Below the pieces are notes generated by a model. The model ran no database searches. It was not told where the DNA came from and worked only from the letters and a program-made list of their open reading frames with translations. Below, one piece after another: positions 1-5,609 of a stretch of 5,796 nt of DNA. Source of the stretch: Prevotella sp. UBA6387 (GTDB lineage Bacteria; Bacteroidota; Bacteroidia; Bacteroidales; Bacteroidaceae). Each line of letters starts with the position of its first letter. The first letter of the stretch is position 1. Where the stretch lies: assembly GCA_002437565.1 (NCBI GenBank), contig DJQL01000052.1:360-6155 (forward strand). Reading direction: 5' to 3'. The position numbers were made by a program, and so were the translations under genes.

Positions 1-398
1 GCAAAAGGCAGGTAATCTTTAGGATTGTTGTGGCTTCTCGTATACTCCAGCAGGTCTTTGTAGCGTCGTGGGTCGCTGTCTTTCCATATCGTGTACCTGT
101 GGTTGTGCAAGAAATCCTTGTAGTCTTCGAGCAGTTCCCTTATGCTTCCCCTTGCCACGTTAATCAGCTTGAGTTCCATTTCGGATGACGACTTGCCGTC
201 CTCAGATCCCTCCACGATGTTTTGTTTGCCCGAGCGCGCGGCTTGCACCATCTGGTCCACCGTGCGGTCTCCGCTGATGGGCAGGAAACGATGGCAGAAG
301 ACGAACGTGAGCTGGTATATGGCGTCTGCTTTATGGTAAAGGCGGAGTCTACTCCAGTCGTTGCCTTGCCTGAGCACATTGGGTGTTTCCTTGTCCAT
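1..398 (-). CDS. Four-helix-bundle suffix domain protein (3' end cut by window edge)
   Basis: The frame is open from the ATG at 398 to the left edge: 132 codons and no stop, so the C-terminus is missing. The protein starts MDKETPNVLRQGNDW, then has a long amphipathic helical stretch with YHKADAIYQLTFVFCHRFLP (residues 21-40) and the signature QAARSGKQNIVEG (52-64). That signature matches the S23/Avd-type four-helix bundle, where a small-residue, Asn and I-x-EG motif closes the second helix. Residues 70-132 (SSEMELKLINVARGSIRELLEDY and on) match what I recall of the 'four helix bundle suffix' group of Bacteroidetes proteins. The function of that group is not established; relatives are the 23S rRNA intervening-sequence protein and Avd of diversity-generating retroelements. 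It starts 40 bases after the DUF2851 stop on the same strand, so co-transcription is likely. No clear Shine-Dalgarno is present; AAAGAGACAG lies 10-19 bases before the ATG. Family call fairly sure, role unknown. Confidence 0.8.
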   Translation of the reverse strand, partial: MDKETPNVLRQGNDWSRLRLYHKADAIYQLTFVFCHRFLPISGDRTVDQMVQAARSGKQNIVEGSEDGKSSSEMELKLINVARGSIRELLEDYKDFLHNHRYTIWKDSDPRRYKDLLEYTRSHNNPKDYLPF

Positions 399-438
399 GG
401 TCTGAGTATCTGTCTCTTTGTGGCCTTTTGGCTCTTGG

Positions 439-1746
439 CTATACTCGCATGCCTTTTCCTTTCAGGTATTCGTACCCGAATCGGCATCTGAGGCAGTCGC
501 GCCGGTCGCAGTATTCGTTTTTTAGTTGTATGAGTGCTTGGCTGTCGCCCGCGTTGTCAACCGCGAGTCCCACTTCTTTCCACGTTCGGGTGATGTGGTT
601 GTCTTCGGCTTTCAGTTGTTCAAGAAAGTCGAACGCCCTGTCAGTCAGTGCTTCGTCTTGCTTGTGCCTGCCATAGGCGAAGAGCATTGGCACCACGGTG
701 TTGATGAGTAGCAGGTTCAGCGAAGCCTCTGAGAGGTGCTTGCCGCTCGCCTTGCTCTCGCATCCGAAGGCGAAGTGGGTACGCCAATATTCCGTCACCT
801 CGGTCATCAGCAGCTCCTTGGCCGCCTTTGTGTCTTTGCGGTCCATGAGCAGCGACAGGCTCGCCTTGCGTTGATAGTAGAGGTTTGCGAGTTGCGAAAT
901 CCTTATGTGCGGGAAGTTTTGTGGTCGCAATCGCAGGAATCGCCACAGGTGAAAGTCTATGGGCTTTAGCGAATACTTGTGTGCCAGGTATTTGTATTCG
1001 TTGTGTAGCTTGAAGAGGTAATCGTCGGCCAGCGCGGCCTCTCGGTGTCTCTCCGGCACCGACATGGGGTCGAGCAGTCCGGCTTGCCCCATGAATATGG
1101 CCTCTATCTGGAACAGGTTGTCGCCATGGTGCGCCACGGAGTTGAGCGGCACGCTGAGTGCCCATTGCTCCATGGCCTCGGCGTTGATGCCGAAGCCGTA
1201 GTTGCGTGCCATGGTGACGAAGTAGGCCGCCTCCCACGAGCCTTGGCATTGCTTGGCTCTTCGCTTTATGTCGTCGGTCTTCCGCTCCAGCCGTTCCGTC
1301 TCCAGCGCGCTCATCCACGAGTGCTTCATTATCTGGCTCAGCGTGGGTATTATCTTGTAGCACGGTGGGTAGTTGTCGGTCTTGAGCAGCTCCTCGTAGT
1401 TTTGCCTCACATGGTCGGGCACTTGAAGTTCCATCTGCGGCGGTTCGGCCCCGTCTTCCGTCACGGCTTGCGCGTCGGCGCGGCCCACCACGTGCAGCAC
1501 CACATTATTATATTGTGCGTCTTTCTCGTGCCCATGCGCGAACCAGTCGCTTGCCTTGTCGTGTATCTCCACGTTGCCCACCCACAGCTGTCCGCCTATC
1601 CTCACCTTGGAGTTGAAGAAGTCGGGACCGGCGTTTCGGTTGTGCAGTCCAGGGTCAATCACCTCCACAGCCTCGCCCGCTGTGGTGCGTAGGCCGGTGA
1701 TGGGGAAGAGCCTGTGTTTCCAGCAATAGTGCAAGAGCTGTTCCAT
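439..1746 (-). CDS. DUF2851 family protein
   Basis: A 435-residue soluble protein without a signal peptide or membrane segment. The N-terminal block is that of DUF2851 (PF11013): a DPGLHNRNAGPDFFNSKVRI stretch (31-50) followed by LWVGNVEIH (54-62), SDWFAHGH (66-73) and YNNVVLHVV (79-87). The long middle (about 140-400) is mostly helical. The C-terminus has a cysteine cluster, C413-x4-C418-x2-C421, within EYCDRRDCLRCRFGYEYL, close to the last residue. The family is common in Bacteroidetes and its biochemical function is not established. The Asp42...Glu60-x-His62 arrangement between beta-strand-like segments resembles a degenerate PD-(D/E)xK nuclease core, and the cysteines could bind metal; both are inference. 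It starts only 20 bases after the small gene at 1767-1985 and is followed 40 bases later by the four-helix-bundle gene. GC content (about 60%, up to 75% locally) is much higher than in the two genes upstream. The length suits a complete gene. Confidence 0.9.
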   Translation of the reverse strand: MEQLLHYCWKHRLFPITGLRTTAGEAVEVIDPGLHNRNAGPDFFNSKVRIGGQLWVGNVEIHDKASDWFAHGHEKDAQYNNVVLHVVGRADAQAVTEDGAEPPQMELQVPDHVRQNYEELLKTDNYPPCYKIIPTLSQIMKHSWMSALETERLERKTDDIKRRAKQCQGSWEAAYFVTMARNYGFGINAEAMEQWALSVPLNSVAHHGDNLFQIEAIFMGQAGLLDPMSVPERHREAALADDYLFKLHNEYKYLAHKYSLKPIDFHLWRFLRLRPQNFPHIRISQLANLYYQRKASLSLLMDRKDTKAAKELLMTEVTEYWRTHFAFGCESKASGKHLSEASLNLLLINTVVPMLFAYGRHKQDEALTDRAFDFLEQLKAEDNHITRTWKEVGLAVDNAGDSQALIQLKNEYCDRRDCLRCRFGYEYLKGKGMRV

Positions 1747-1766
1747 GGGGTGCTAAGCTATATAGG

Positions 1767-1985
1767 TCAATTACCTAACTTCCCTTCGAGAACGTCAGCA
1801 GCCAATGCATGTCTAATGTGCCCATGGCTATCTGAGTAGACAATGGATTCGTTACGAGAGGCTTTGTCTTGGAGCATTTCCTTTTCTGCTAAAGCAAGGC
1901 CGTCATCTAATTTTTTAATATACTCTTCTACCTCTTTATTTGACATAATTCTTAATCTTGCTAAACTTGTTGTTATTGTTGACAA
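1767..1985 (-). CDS. Small partner protein of the zeta-like kinase (putative antitoxin)
   Basis: A 72-codon ORF if read from 1985; the internal ATG at 1946 (Met14, giving 59 residues) is the more likely start. From 1946 it overlaps the kinase stop codon (1936-1938) by only 11 bases, while from 1985 it overlaps by 50. The A-rich AGATTAAGAATT directly before 1946 suits Bacteroidetes initiation. The protein is charged, with a helix containing EEYIKKLDDGLALAEKEMLQ (about 19-38), then SIVYSDSHGHIRHALAADV (47-65), which could form a short beta hairpin. It has no signal peptide or membrane segment. I recognise no characterised family, though small proteins of this look often follow zeta-like kinases in Bacteroidetes. 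Translational coupling to the kinase suggests a bound regulator or antitoxin; that role is inferred from context only. It is AT-rich like the kinase and unlike the DUF2851 gene 20 bases downstream. Confidence 0.7.
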   Translation of the reverse strand: MSTITTSLARLRIMSNKEVEEYIKKLDDGLALAEKEMLQDKASRNESIVYSDSHGHIRHALAADVLEGKLGN

Positions 1986-2511
1986 TTGTTTTTATGTCTT
2001 TGCCGCCAAAGGCTATTCTCTCACGTTTGGACAGGCTATTGTCGTAAATAGTCCAAACATCTACTTCATCCATAAACAAGTTGAATAGGTTATTAATGCC
2101 TTTGGAATATCTCCGAAGTATGATATCTGTTGGGATATTATGTCCGCCCTTACTGACGCGTTCGGCGACTCTGTTTATGGCTAATTCTGGAGATTCAAGC
2201 CAGAAATATATGATGTTGACGATATATCCACGTTTATGCGCATTCCTGATGAGATTAATATATGAACGTGTGGCTAAAGTTGTTTCTATGGAAAAAGACT
2301 CCTCTTTGTCAAGTAGGTAATTTATTCTTTCCAACATGAGCCTTCCGGCTTCGATGGCGACACCTTCTGGATTGAATGGCGACAAACCTTTTGCAATTTC
2401 ATCTGCATTGACAAATTCTTTTACCAAAAGGCTTTTTGGTAAAATCGTCATAGACGCGGTGGTCTTTCCTGCTCCATTGCAACCAGCTATAATATACAGA
2501 TGTCTGACCAT
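1936..2511 (-). CDS. Zeta toxin family P-loop kinase
   Basis: A 191-residue cytoplasmic protein with the motifs of zeta/PezT-type kinases: a Walker A loop GCNGAGKT (10-17) after a first beta strand RHLYIIA; FVNADEIAKGL (33-43), matching the N-x-D substrate-side motif; FSIETTLAT (73-81), matching the IE-TTL segment; a GYIVNIIYFWL strand (95-105); and RVAERVSKGGHNIP (114-127) followed by LRRY (132-135), where family members carry phosphate-binding arginines. Zeta toxins phosphorylate UDP-N-acetylglucosamine and block wall synthesis; whether this one does so is untested, and at 191 residues it is shorter than epsilon-zeta toxins, so it may have another small-molecule substrate. The start is supported by the usual short distance (9 residues) to the Walker loop. 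The small partner gene overlaps its 3' end, so the order is kinase first, unlike epsilon-zeta and PezAT. It is AT-rich relative to its flanks, suggesting transfer. Confidence 0.88.
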   Translation of the reverse strand: MVRHLYIIAGCNGAGKTTASMTILPKSLLVKEFVNADEIAKGLSPFNPEGVAIEAGRLMLERINYLLDKEESFSIETTLATRSYINLIRNAHKRGYIVNIIYFWLESPELAINRVAERVSKGGHNIPTDIILRRYSKGINNLFNLFMDEVDVWTIYDNSLSKRERIAFGGKDIKTIVNNNNKFSKIKNYVK

Positions 2512-2527
2512 AATTCTGCGTGGTGTG

Positions 2528-2584
2528 TTATTTATAATTGCAATATTGATAAAGTACGTCGGTATGTATTCGGATGTGCTCCAT
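2528..2584 (-). other. Possible 18-codon leader ORF upstream of the zeta-like kinase
   Basis: Within the predicted leader of the kinase transcript an ATG at 2584 opens a short frame reading MEHIRIHTDVLYQYCNYK and ending in TAA at 2528-2530, 16 bases before the kinase ATG and in a different frame. It could be a regulatory upstream ORF, but a frame this short occurs easily by chance in AT-rich DNA and there is no independent sign of translation. Confidence 0.15.
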
Positions 2585-2607
2585 GGTTATAATTATGTAG
2601 TACTGAG

Positions 2608-2639
2608 CAAAGTTAAACATAAGATTTGATATTCACAAA
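2608..2639 (-). promoter_or_regulatory. Bacteroidetes-type promoter for the zeta-like kinase unit
   Basis: Read on the minus strand, TAACTTTG (2615 down to 2608) is a perfect match to the Bacteroidetes -7 box TAnnTTTG. TTTG (2639 down to 2636) stands 20 bases upstream of it, the proper -33 element and spacing. The start of transcription would fall near 2601-2604, leaving a leader of about 90 bases before the kinase ATG at 2511. It would drive the kinase and its partner, and perhaps read on into DUF2851 and the four-helix-bundle gene. Confidence 0.6.
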
Positions 2640-2665
2640 TTATCGAATGTGTTTTCTTATAAGTG

Positions 2666-2698
2666 TTGCAGGGGCGAGCCTTTGGCCCGCCCCTGCAA
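2666..2698 (-). terminator. GC-rich hairpin after the envelope operon, probable terminator
   Basis: The arms 2666-2680 and 2684-2698 are 15 bases long, with a three-base loop. In minus-strand RNA all 15 positions pair, one as a G-U wobble; in plus-strand RNA the same position is an A-C mismatch, so the structure favours the minus-strand transcript. It begins 27 bases after the stop codon of the calycin-like gene, where an operon end is expected. There is no good U-tract after the stem (CACTTATAAGAAAAC), so it may instead be a REP-like palindrome or an mRNA-stabilising 3' hairpin. Confidence 0.6.
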
Positions 2699-2725
2699 AG
2701 CATTTATTTTGTTGTCGTCTGTAGT

Positions 2726-3316
2726 TTACTTCACCACCTTCACGGCTTTTCCGCCTTTCTTCACTATCACCACCTGGCCGGGCTTAGCCTCGCTTATGCG
2801 CTGGCCCTGGAGGTTGAATATCTCTTCTTTCTCGCTGCCGTTGGTGACAGGCAGGTTGGAGATACCAGTAGTTGGGGCTGCAGCCAAGCCACCAGCAAAT
2901 GTTGCGGTCATATCGCCAATTGGTGTGCTATTAATAGCTATGTCTGCATACAATTTCTTATCAATAACCTTACCTTTGAAAGTAACAGAAGTATCTTTAC
3001 CTAATAAAGCAGAAACAATTTTATTGCCTACTGTAAAATTTTTAGTGTTAGTTATTTCTAAGCAGAGGTTGCCATCTTTGTCGGTTTTACCTTCCACTTT
3101 TGAGACAGTGACATCTTTCAAATCTATTGATCCAAAACCTTCTCCATATTTAAAATCTTTAAGAACTACTGTATAAATGCCTTTAGATTCTTCGTTTACA
3201 GAGATAGTCTTTTGTTGAGGTTTCTGTCCTGATAACAGGAGCTCATCCGTGTAGTCCGTCGCGAAGCAACTGACGGCCACGAGAACCAGCGTGAGGAGTG
3301 TGAAAAGTTTTTTCAT
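2726..3316 (-). CDS. Secreted calycin-like domain protein with NLQGQRI C-terminal tail
   Basis: A 196-residue exported protein. Residues 1-19 (MKKLFTLLTLVLVAVSCFA) form a signal peptide; cleavage after Ala19 is most likely, although Cys17 leaves a weak lipoprotein possibility. Residues 20-128 match the Bacteroidetes calycin-like fold (PF13944 type): DYTDELLLSG near the start, GIYTVVLKDFKYGEGFGSID (46-65), alternating beta strands, and KKLYADIAIN (120-129) at the end. A linker rich in Ala, Pro, Thr and Gly follows, then a tail with EEIFNLQGQRI (164-174), KPGQVVIVKKGGKAVKVVK (178-196). Similar tails end many secreted Prevotella-like proteins and may be a sorting or anchoring module. It is the third gene of the envelope operon, 24 bases after the barrel gene, with an A-rich AAAAAGAAATAATC before the ATG. 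Signal-peptide and tail regions are about 57-62% GC while the core is about 32%, so the gene is a mosaic. The ligand is unknown. Confidence 0.82.
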   Translation of the reverse strand: MKKLFTLLTLVLVAVSCFATDYTDELLLSGQKPQQKTISVNEESKGIYTVVLKDFKYGEGFGSIDLKDVTVSKVEGKTDKDGNLCLEITNTKNFTVGNKIVSALLGKDTSVTFKGKVIDKKLYADIAINSTPIGDMTATFAGGLAAAPTTGISNLPVTNGSEKEEIFNLQGQRISEAKPGQVVIVKKGGKAVKVVK

Positions 3317-3340
3317 GATTATTTCTTTTTAATTGTTGTC

Positions 3341-4114
3341 TTAGAACCTGTATCCGAATCCGGCGTTGAGGAATATGGGGTGCATGGTGAACGCCACGGT
3401 GTGGAAGTCCGACTTGAAGATGTTGCAGAACGAGTAGGACAGGTCGGCGAACAGCGAGAAGTGTCTGTATGCGTTCCATGAGAATCCGGCTTGCGCGCCC
3501 CAGTTGAAGCGGCGCAGGTCGTCGTCGAAGTTGTATATCGCCGAGCTGCCATTGTCGAACGTCACCTTCTCGCCCGTCGGCGTTCCGTTGCGTAGGTAGC
3601 CGTCGCTCACGTATCCGTTGAACTCACGTGAGAGACAGTAGGAGAGAAACATTCCGCCCCTCACCTTCCAGCGTGGGTTCACGCGGTAGTTGGCCGTGAT
3701 GGGCAACGTGAGGTCGTTGCTGATGTAGTTGGTCTTGTCGTAACCCGTGAAATATCCCGCCACACGGTCTCCGTTTTGTATTATCGCCGTATGGTAGTTT
3801 TTCACCGTGGCGCCAGTCGACATTCGCTTGGCTTCGAGCCTCAATCCCGATGCCACGCCCCATCTGCCAAACCACTTCGTCACGGCGCATTCTATGGTGC
3901 CGTTGAGCTTCGGGTCGAAACTGCTGATATGTCGAATCTCGCGCGGCAGGCCGAGCGGAGTGGCTCCGCCAATGTTGAGGCCGGCTTTCAGCTCCAGCTC
4001 CCATCCTTTCTTGTTCATCTGCTGGAGGTTCTCGTCGCGGTCGCCAATGCTCTCTTGTGCGGTGGCGGAGATGGAGAATGCCATGAGCAGGAATAGTAAT
4101 ATTTTGTTTTTCAT
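3341..4114 (-). CDS. Outer membrane beta-barrel (porin family) protein
   Basis: A 257-residue protein with a clean signal peptide (MKNKILLFLLMAFSISATAQ, cleavage after Ala18 or Gln20). The mature part has alternating amphipathic strands with aromatic girdles, for example GWELELKAGLNIGG (37-50), WGVASGLRLEAK (85-96), LTLPITANYRV (135-145), WKVRGGMFLSY (149-159), FNWGAQAGFSW (203-213) and HFSLFADLSYSF (218-229). It ends in IFLNAGFGYRF with a C-terminal Phe, the signal used for barrel insertion by the BAM machinery. This fits the PF13568-type small barrels of Bacteroidetes, probably eight to ten strands. What passes through or binds is not known. The ATG at 4114 lies one base after the TAA of the PCMD gene, so translation is probably coupled, and the two proteins are likely to act together in the outer membrane. 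Confidence 0.85.
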   Translation of the reverse strand: MKNKILLFLLMAFSISATAQESIGDRDENLQQMNKKGWELELKAGLNIGGATPLGLPREIRHISSFDPKLNGTIECAVTKWFGRWGVASGLRLEAKRMSTGATVKNYHTAIIQNGDRVAGYFTGYDKTNYISNDLTLPITANYRVNPRWKVRGGMFLSYCLSREFNGYVSDGYLRNGTPTGEKVTFDNGSSAIYNFDDDLRRFNWGAQAGFSWNAYRHFSLFADLSYSFCNIFKSDFHTVAFTMHPIFLNAGFGYRF

Positions 4115-4115
4115 C

Positions 4116-5327
4116 TTAGTATGCTTCGTAGTTGATGTGGAACTCGTCTATATACAGCGTGCTGCCCACCGCGCCTATGAACTTGGCTCCGTCCTTGCTC
4201 GACGAGGCTATGATGGCGAAGCTGTATTTGCCGGCAATCATCTTGCTCATGTCAAAGGTCTTGCCGTTCATCGGCTCAAACGGTATGGTGAATTTCGTCC
4301 ACTCGTCGGTCTCCTTGCGGTCGTTGAGCTCGGCCTTCAGCACTATGTTGGGGCTCGTCAGCGAGTTGAGCCTCGTGTCGGTGCCATCGAGCCATGGCAC
4401 GTCTTTCGTCACCTCGAATACCACGGCGTAGATCGCGAAGTCGTCCTTGGCTCCGCTCACTACCTTCGAGTTCTCGTCGGTCACGGTCGGGCCGGCCTTA
4501 TACTTGTAGTATCCGGTCATGGACACCGGCTTGGTGTTGAAGAATGGTATGCCGAAATGGGTCGATGAGGCCATGTTGCCGAAATTCACGGCAAACGAGC
4601 CGAGGAAGATGTTGCCAGCCGCGATAGGCGCGTTAAACATTGCTCCTATGGCACCTGTGCTTATCGTCGTCAGCTTGGCGCACTTGCCCTCCACGCCGCC
4701 GTCTGCCTGGCTCGTGGGATAGTCGGATGCCTTGGGGTTCGACGACATGAGCGTGATCATCGCGCCAGGGTTTCCTGTGCCCCAGTCCACTTGCTGTCCG
4801 CCAATCTTCTCGTAGAATATCTGGAACTGTGGCTCGTCCTTGCCATCGTCGTCAGCGTCGGCCATGTAGTAGCGTATGTCGTCGAAATGATAGTCGGACG
4901 GCGTGGCGTTGCTTGCCACCCTCACGGTGTAGGTCTTCTTCCAGGCCCCGTCTTGTGAAGTCACCGTGTATTCCTGCGGCACCGAGAGGTCGATGGAGTC
5001 TGGTTGCCCGTCGTCCTCATTGGTCTTTTGCGGGTTCGGCACCCGCGTGAAAAACTTGCGCTTCGTACCGCTCGCCGGCTCGATGGTAGCGCCTTCGGAG
5101 AGTGTGAACTCTGGCGCGAGAATGCTGTCGCTCGTGTTTGCGTAGAGCGTCACCTGGTTGTTCGTGATCTCTGGGTCACGAATCAGCAGGTTGTCATCGC
5201 CGAGAGTCACTCCCGTGATGTCGGCTTCGCTGTTGAGCGCCTCTTCCTTGATGCATGAGGAGAGCGCAGCTGTCATCGCGACAGACAATAGCATGATGCT
5301 CCCCCACGTCCTTAGGGTCTTGTGCAT
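4116..5327 (-). CDS. PCMD domain surface lipoprotein
   Basis: A 403-residue lipoprotein. The signal peptide ends in a lipobox LSSC with the lipidated Cys at residue 25. The next residues, I-K-E-E-A, fit the X-K-(D/E)2-X surface export signal described for Capnocytophaga, so outward display is predicted. Residues 33-138 form an Ig-like beta region (ADITGVTLGDDNLLI to KKTYTVRVAS) of the sort that precedes catalytic or binding domains in Bacteroidetes lipoproteins. Residues about 145-403 match the PCMD domain (putative carbohydrate metabolism, PF13201): VDWGTGNPGAM (180-190), CAKLTT (216-221), AAGNIFLGSF (236-245), FGIPFFNTKPVSMTGYYKYK (258-277), EWTKFTIPF (342-350), and the closing IASSSKDGAKFIGAVGSTLY (373-392). 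The domain resembles carbohydrate-binding jelly rolls, but no activity is proven. First gene of a three-gene minus-strand operon; the only in-frame ATG that keeps the signal peptide is at 5327. Confidence 0.9.
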   Translation of the reverse strand: MHKTLRTWGSIMLLSVAMTAALSSCIKEEALNSEADITGVTLGDDNLLIRDPEITNNQVTLYANTSDSILAPEFTLSEGATIEPASGTKRKFFTRVPNPQKTNEDDGQPDSIDLSVPQEYTVTSQDGAWKKTYTVRVASNATPSDYHFDDIRYYMADADDDGKDEPQFQIFYEKIGGQQVDWGTGNPGAMITLMSSNPKASDYPTSQADGGVEGKCAKLTTISTGAIGAMFNAPIAAGNIFLGSFAVNFGNMASSTHFGIPFFNTKPVSMTGYYKYKAGPTVTDENSKVVSGAKDDFAIYAVVFEVTKDVPWLDGTDTRLNSLTSPNIVLKAELNDRKETDEWTKFTIPFEPMNGKTFDMSKMIAGKYSFAIIASSSKDGAKFIGAVGSTLYIDEFHINYEAY

Positions 5328-5382
5328 AAAATAGAATATTTGTTACCTTGATTAATCTTTCTTGGTTGTGCGGGTCTACCTA

Positions 5383-5417
5383 TTGTGGTTGCGGACGGCC
5401 ATAGGGACCGCCCACAA
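5383..5417. repeat. REP-like interrupted hairpin
   Basis: Outer arms TTGTGG (5383-5388) and CCACAA (5412-5417), then a TT bulge, inner arms GCGG and CCGC, one A-A mismatch, a C-G pair and a loop GGCCATAGG. The core resembles the GC-rich GGCGGTCCCTATGGCCG palindromes that I recall as scattered between genes in Bacteroidales. No U-tract follows on either strand, so a plain terminator is unlikely. If the minus-strand promoter at 5467-5474 is real, the hairpin lies in the leader of the envelope operon. Confidence 0.5.
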
Positions 5418-5418
5418 A

Positions 5419-5447
5419 AGATCTAACTTGCAAGAGATCTAACCTGC
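5419..5447. repeat. Two-copy direct repeat AGATCTAAC(T/C)TGC
   Basis: The 13-base unit occurs at 5419-5431 and 5435-5447 with one mismatch and a 16-base period. Each copy contains the palindrome AGATCT, and the first is followed by the palindrome CTTGCAAG (5427-5434). It could be a tandem operator for a dimeric regulator or simply a small duplication next to the REP-like hairpin. Confidence 0.45.
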
Positions 5448-5466
5448 TTGCCCTGTTTCAAGGTGT

Positions 5467-5474
5467 CAAAGTTA
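5467..5474 (-). promoter_or_regulatory. Candidate -7 box for the envelope operon
   Basis: Minus-strand TAACTTTG (5474 down to 5467) is a perfect TAnnTTTG box and identical to that of the zeta-like kinase promoter. At the -33 position only a weak GTTTAA-like sequence is seen. Transcription would start near 5462 and give a leader of about 135 bases that includes the direct repeat and the hairpin. Confidence 0.4.
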
Positions 5475-5601
5475 CTGCTTTTCCGTGAATTAAACACTTT
5501 TTGCTGGCTAAAAATGCCATTGTTGGCGCAAAAAGACCACGCAAGGTAAAGATTTAGAATAATTTATGTCGTGCCGGACTGCCTTTTCGCCATAAAATAG
5601 C

Positions 5602-5609
5602 TAATTTTG
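5602..5609 (+). promoter_or_regulatory. dapB -7 promoter box
   Basis: TAATTTTG matches the Bacteroidetes -7 consensus TAnnTTTG. A transcript would start near 5615 and leave a leader of about 40 bases, AT-rich, before the dapB ATG. The -33 region (around 5580-5587, CCTTTTCG) is only a weak match. Confidence 0.5.

Noticed and set aside
164..487. Minus-strand frame of 107 codons at the left end
   Set aside because: It is out of frame with the four-helix-bundle protein, which reads from 398 and has recognisable motifs.
641..1363. Minus-strand frame of 240 codons inside DUF2851
   Set aside because: It is a shifted reading of the DUF2851 gene, rich in Arg, Ala and Gly; DUF2851 itself is continuous, so no frameshift is needed.
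1045..1692. Plus-strand open frame of 215 codons opposite DUF2851
   Set aside because: It is Val/Leu/His-rich without family motifs, the usual shadow of a GC-rich gene on the other strand.
2649..3176. Plus-strand frame of 175 codons opposite the calycin-like gene
   Set aside because: It starts at the hairpin and runs antisense to a protein with a clear signal peptide and domain; its hydrophobic look follows from the complementary codons.
3807..4568. Long plus-strand open frame (253 codons) across the barrel and PCMD genes
   Set aside because: It lies antisense to two well-supported genes, has no recognisable motif or signal, and spans their junction. High-GC codons leave such frames open by chance.
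5497..5535. Inverted repeat CTTTTTGC/GCAAAAAG with a 23-base loop
   Set aside because: The arms are short and AT-rich with a long loop; chance occurrence is likely and no terminator-like layout is present.
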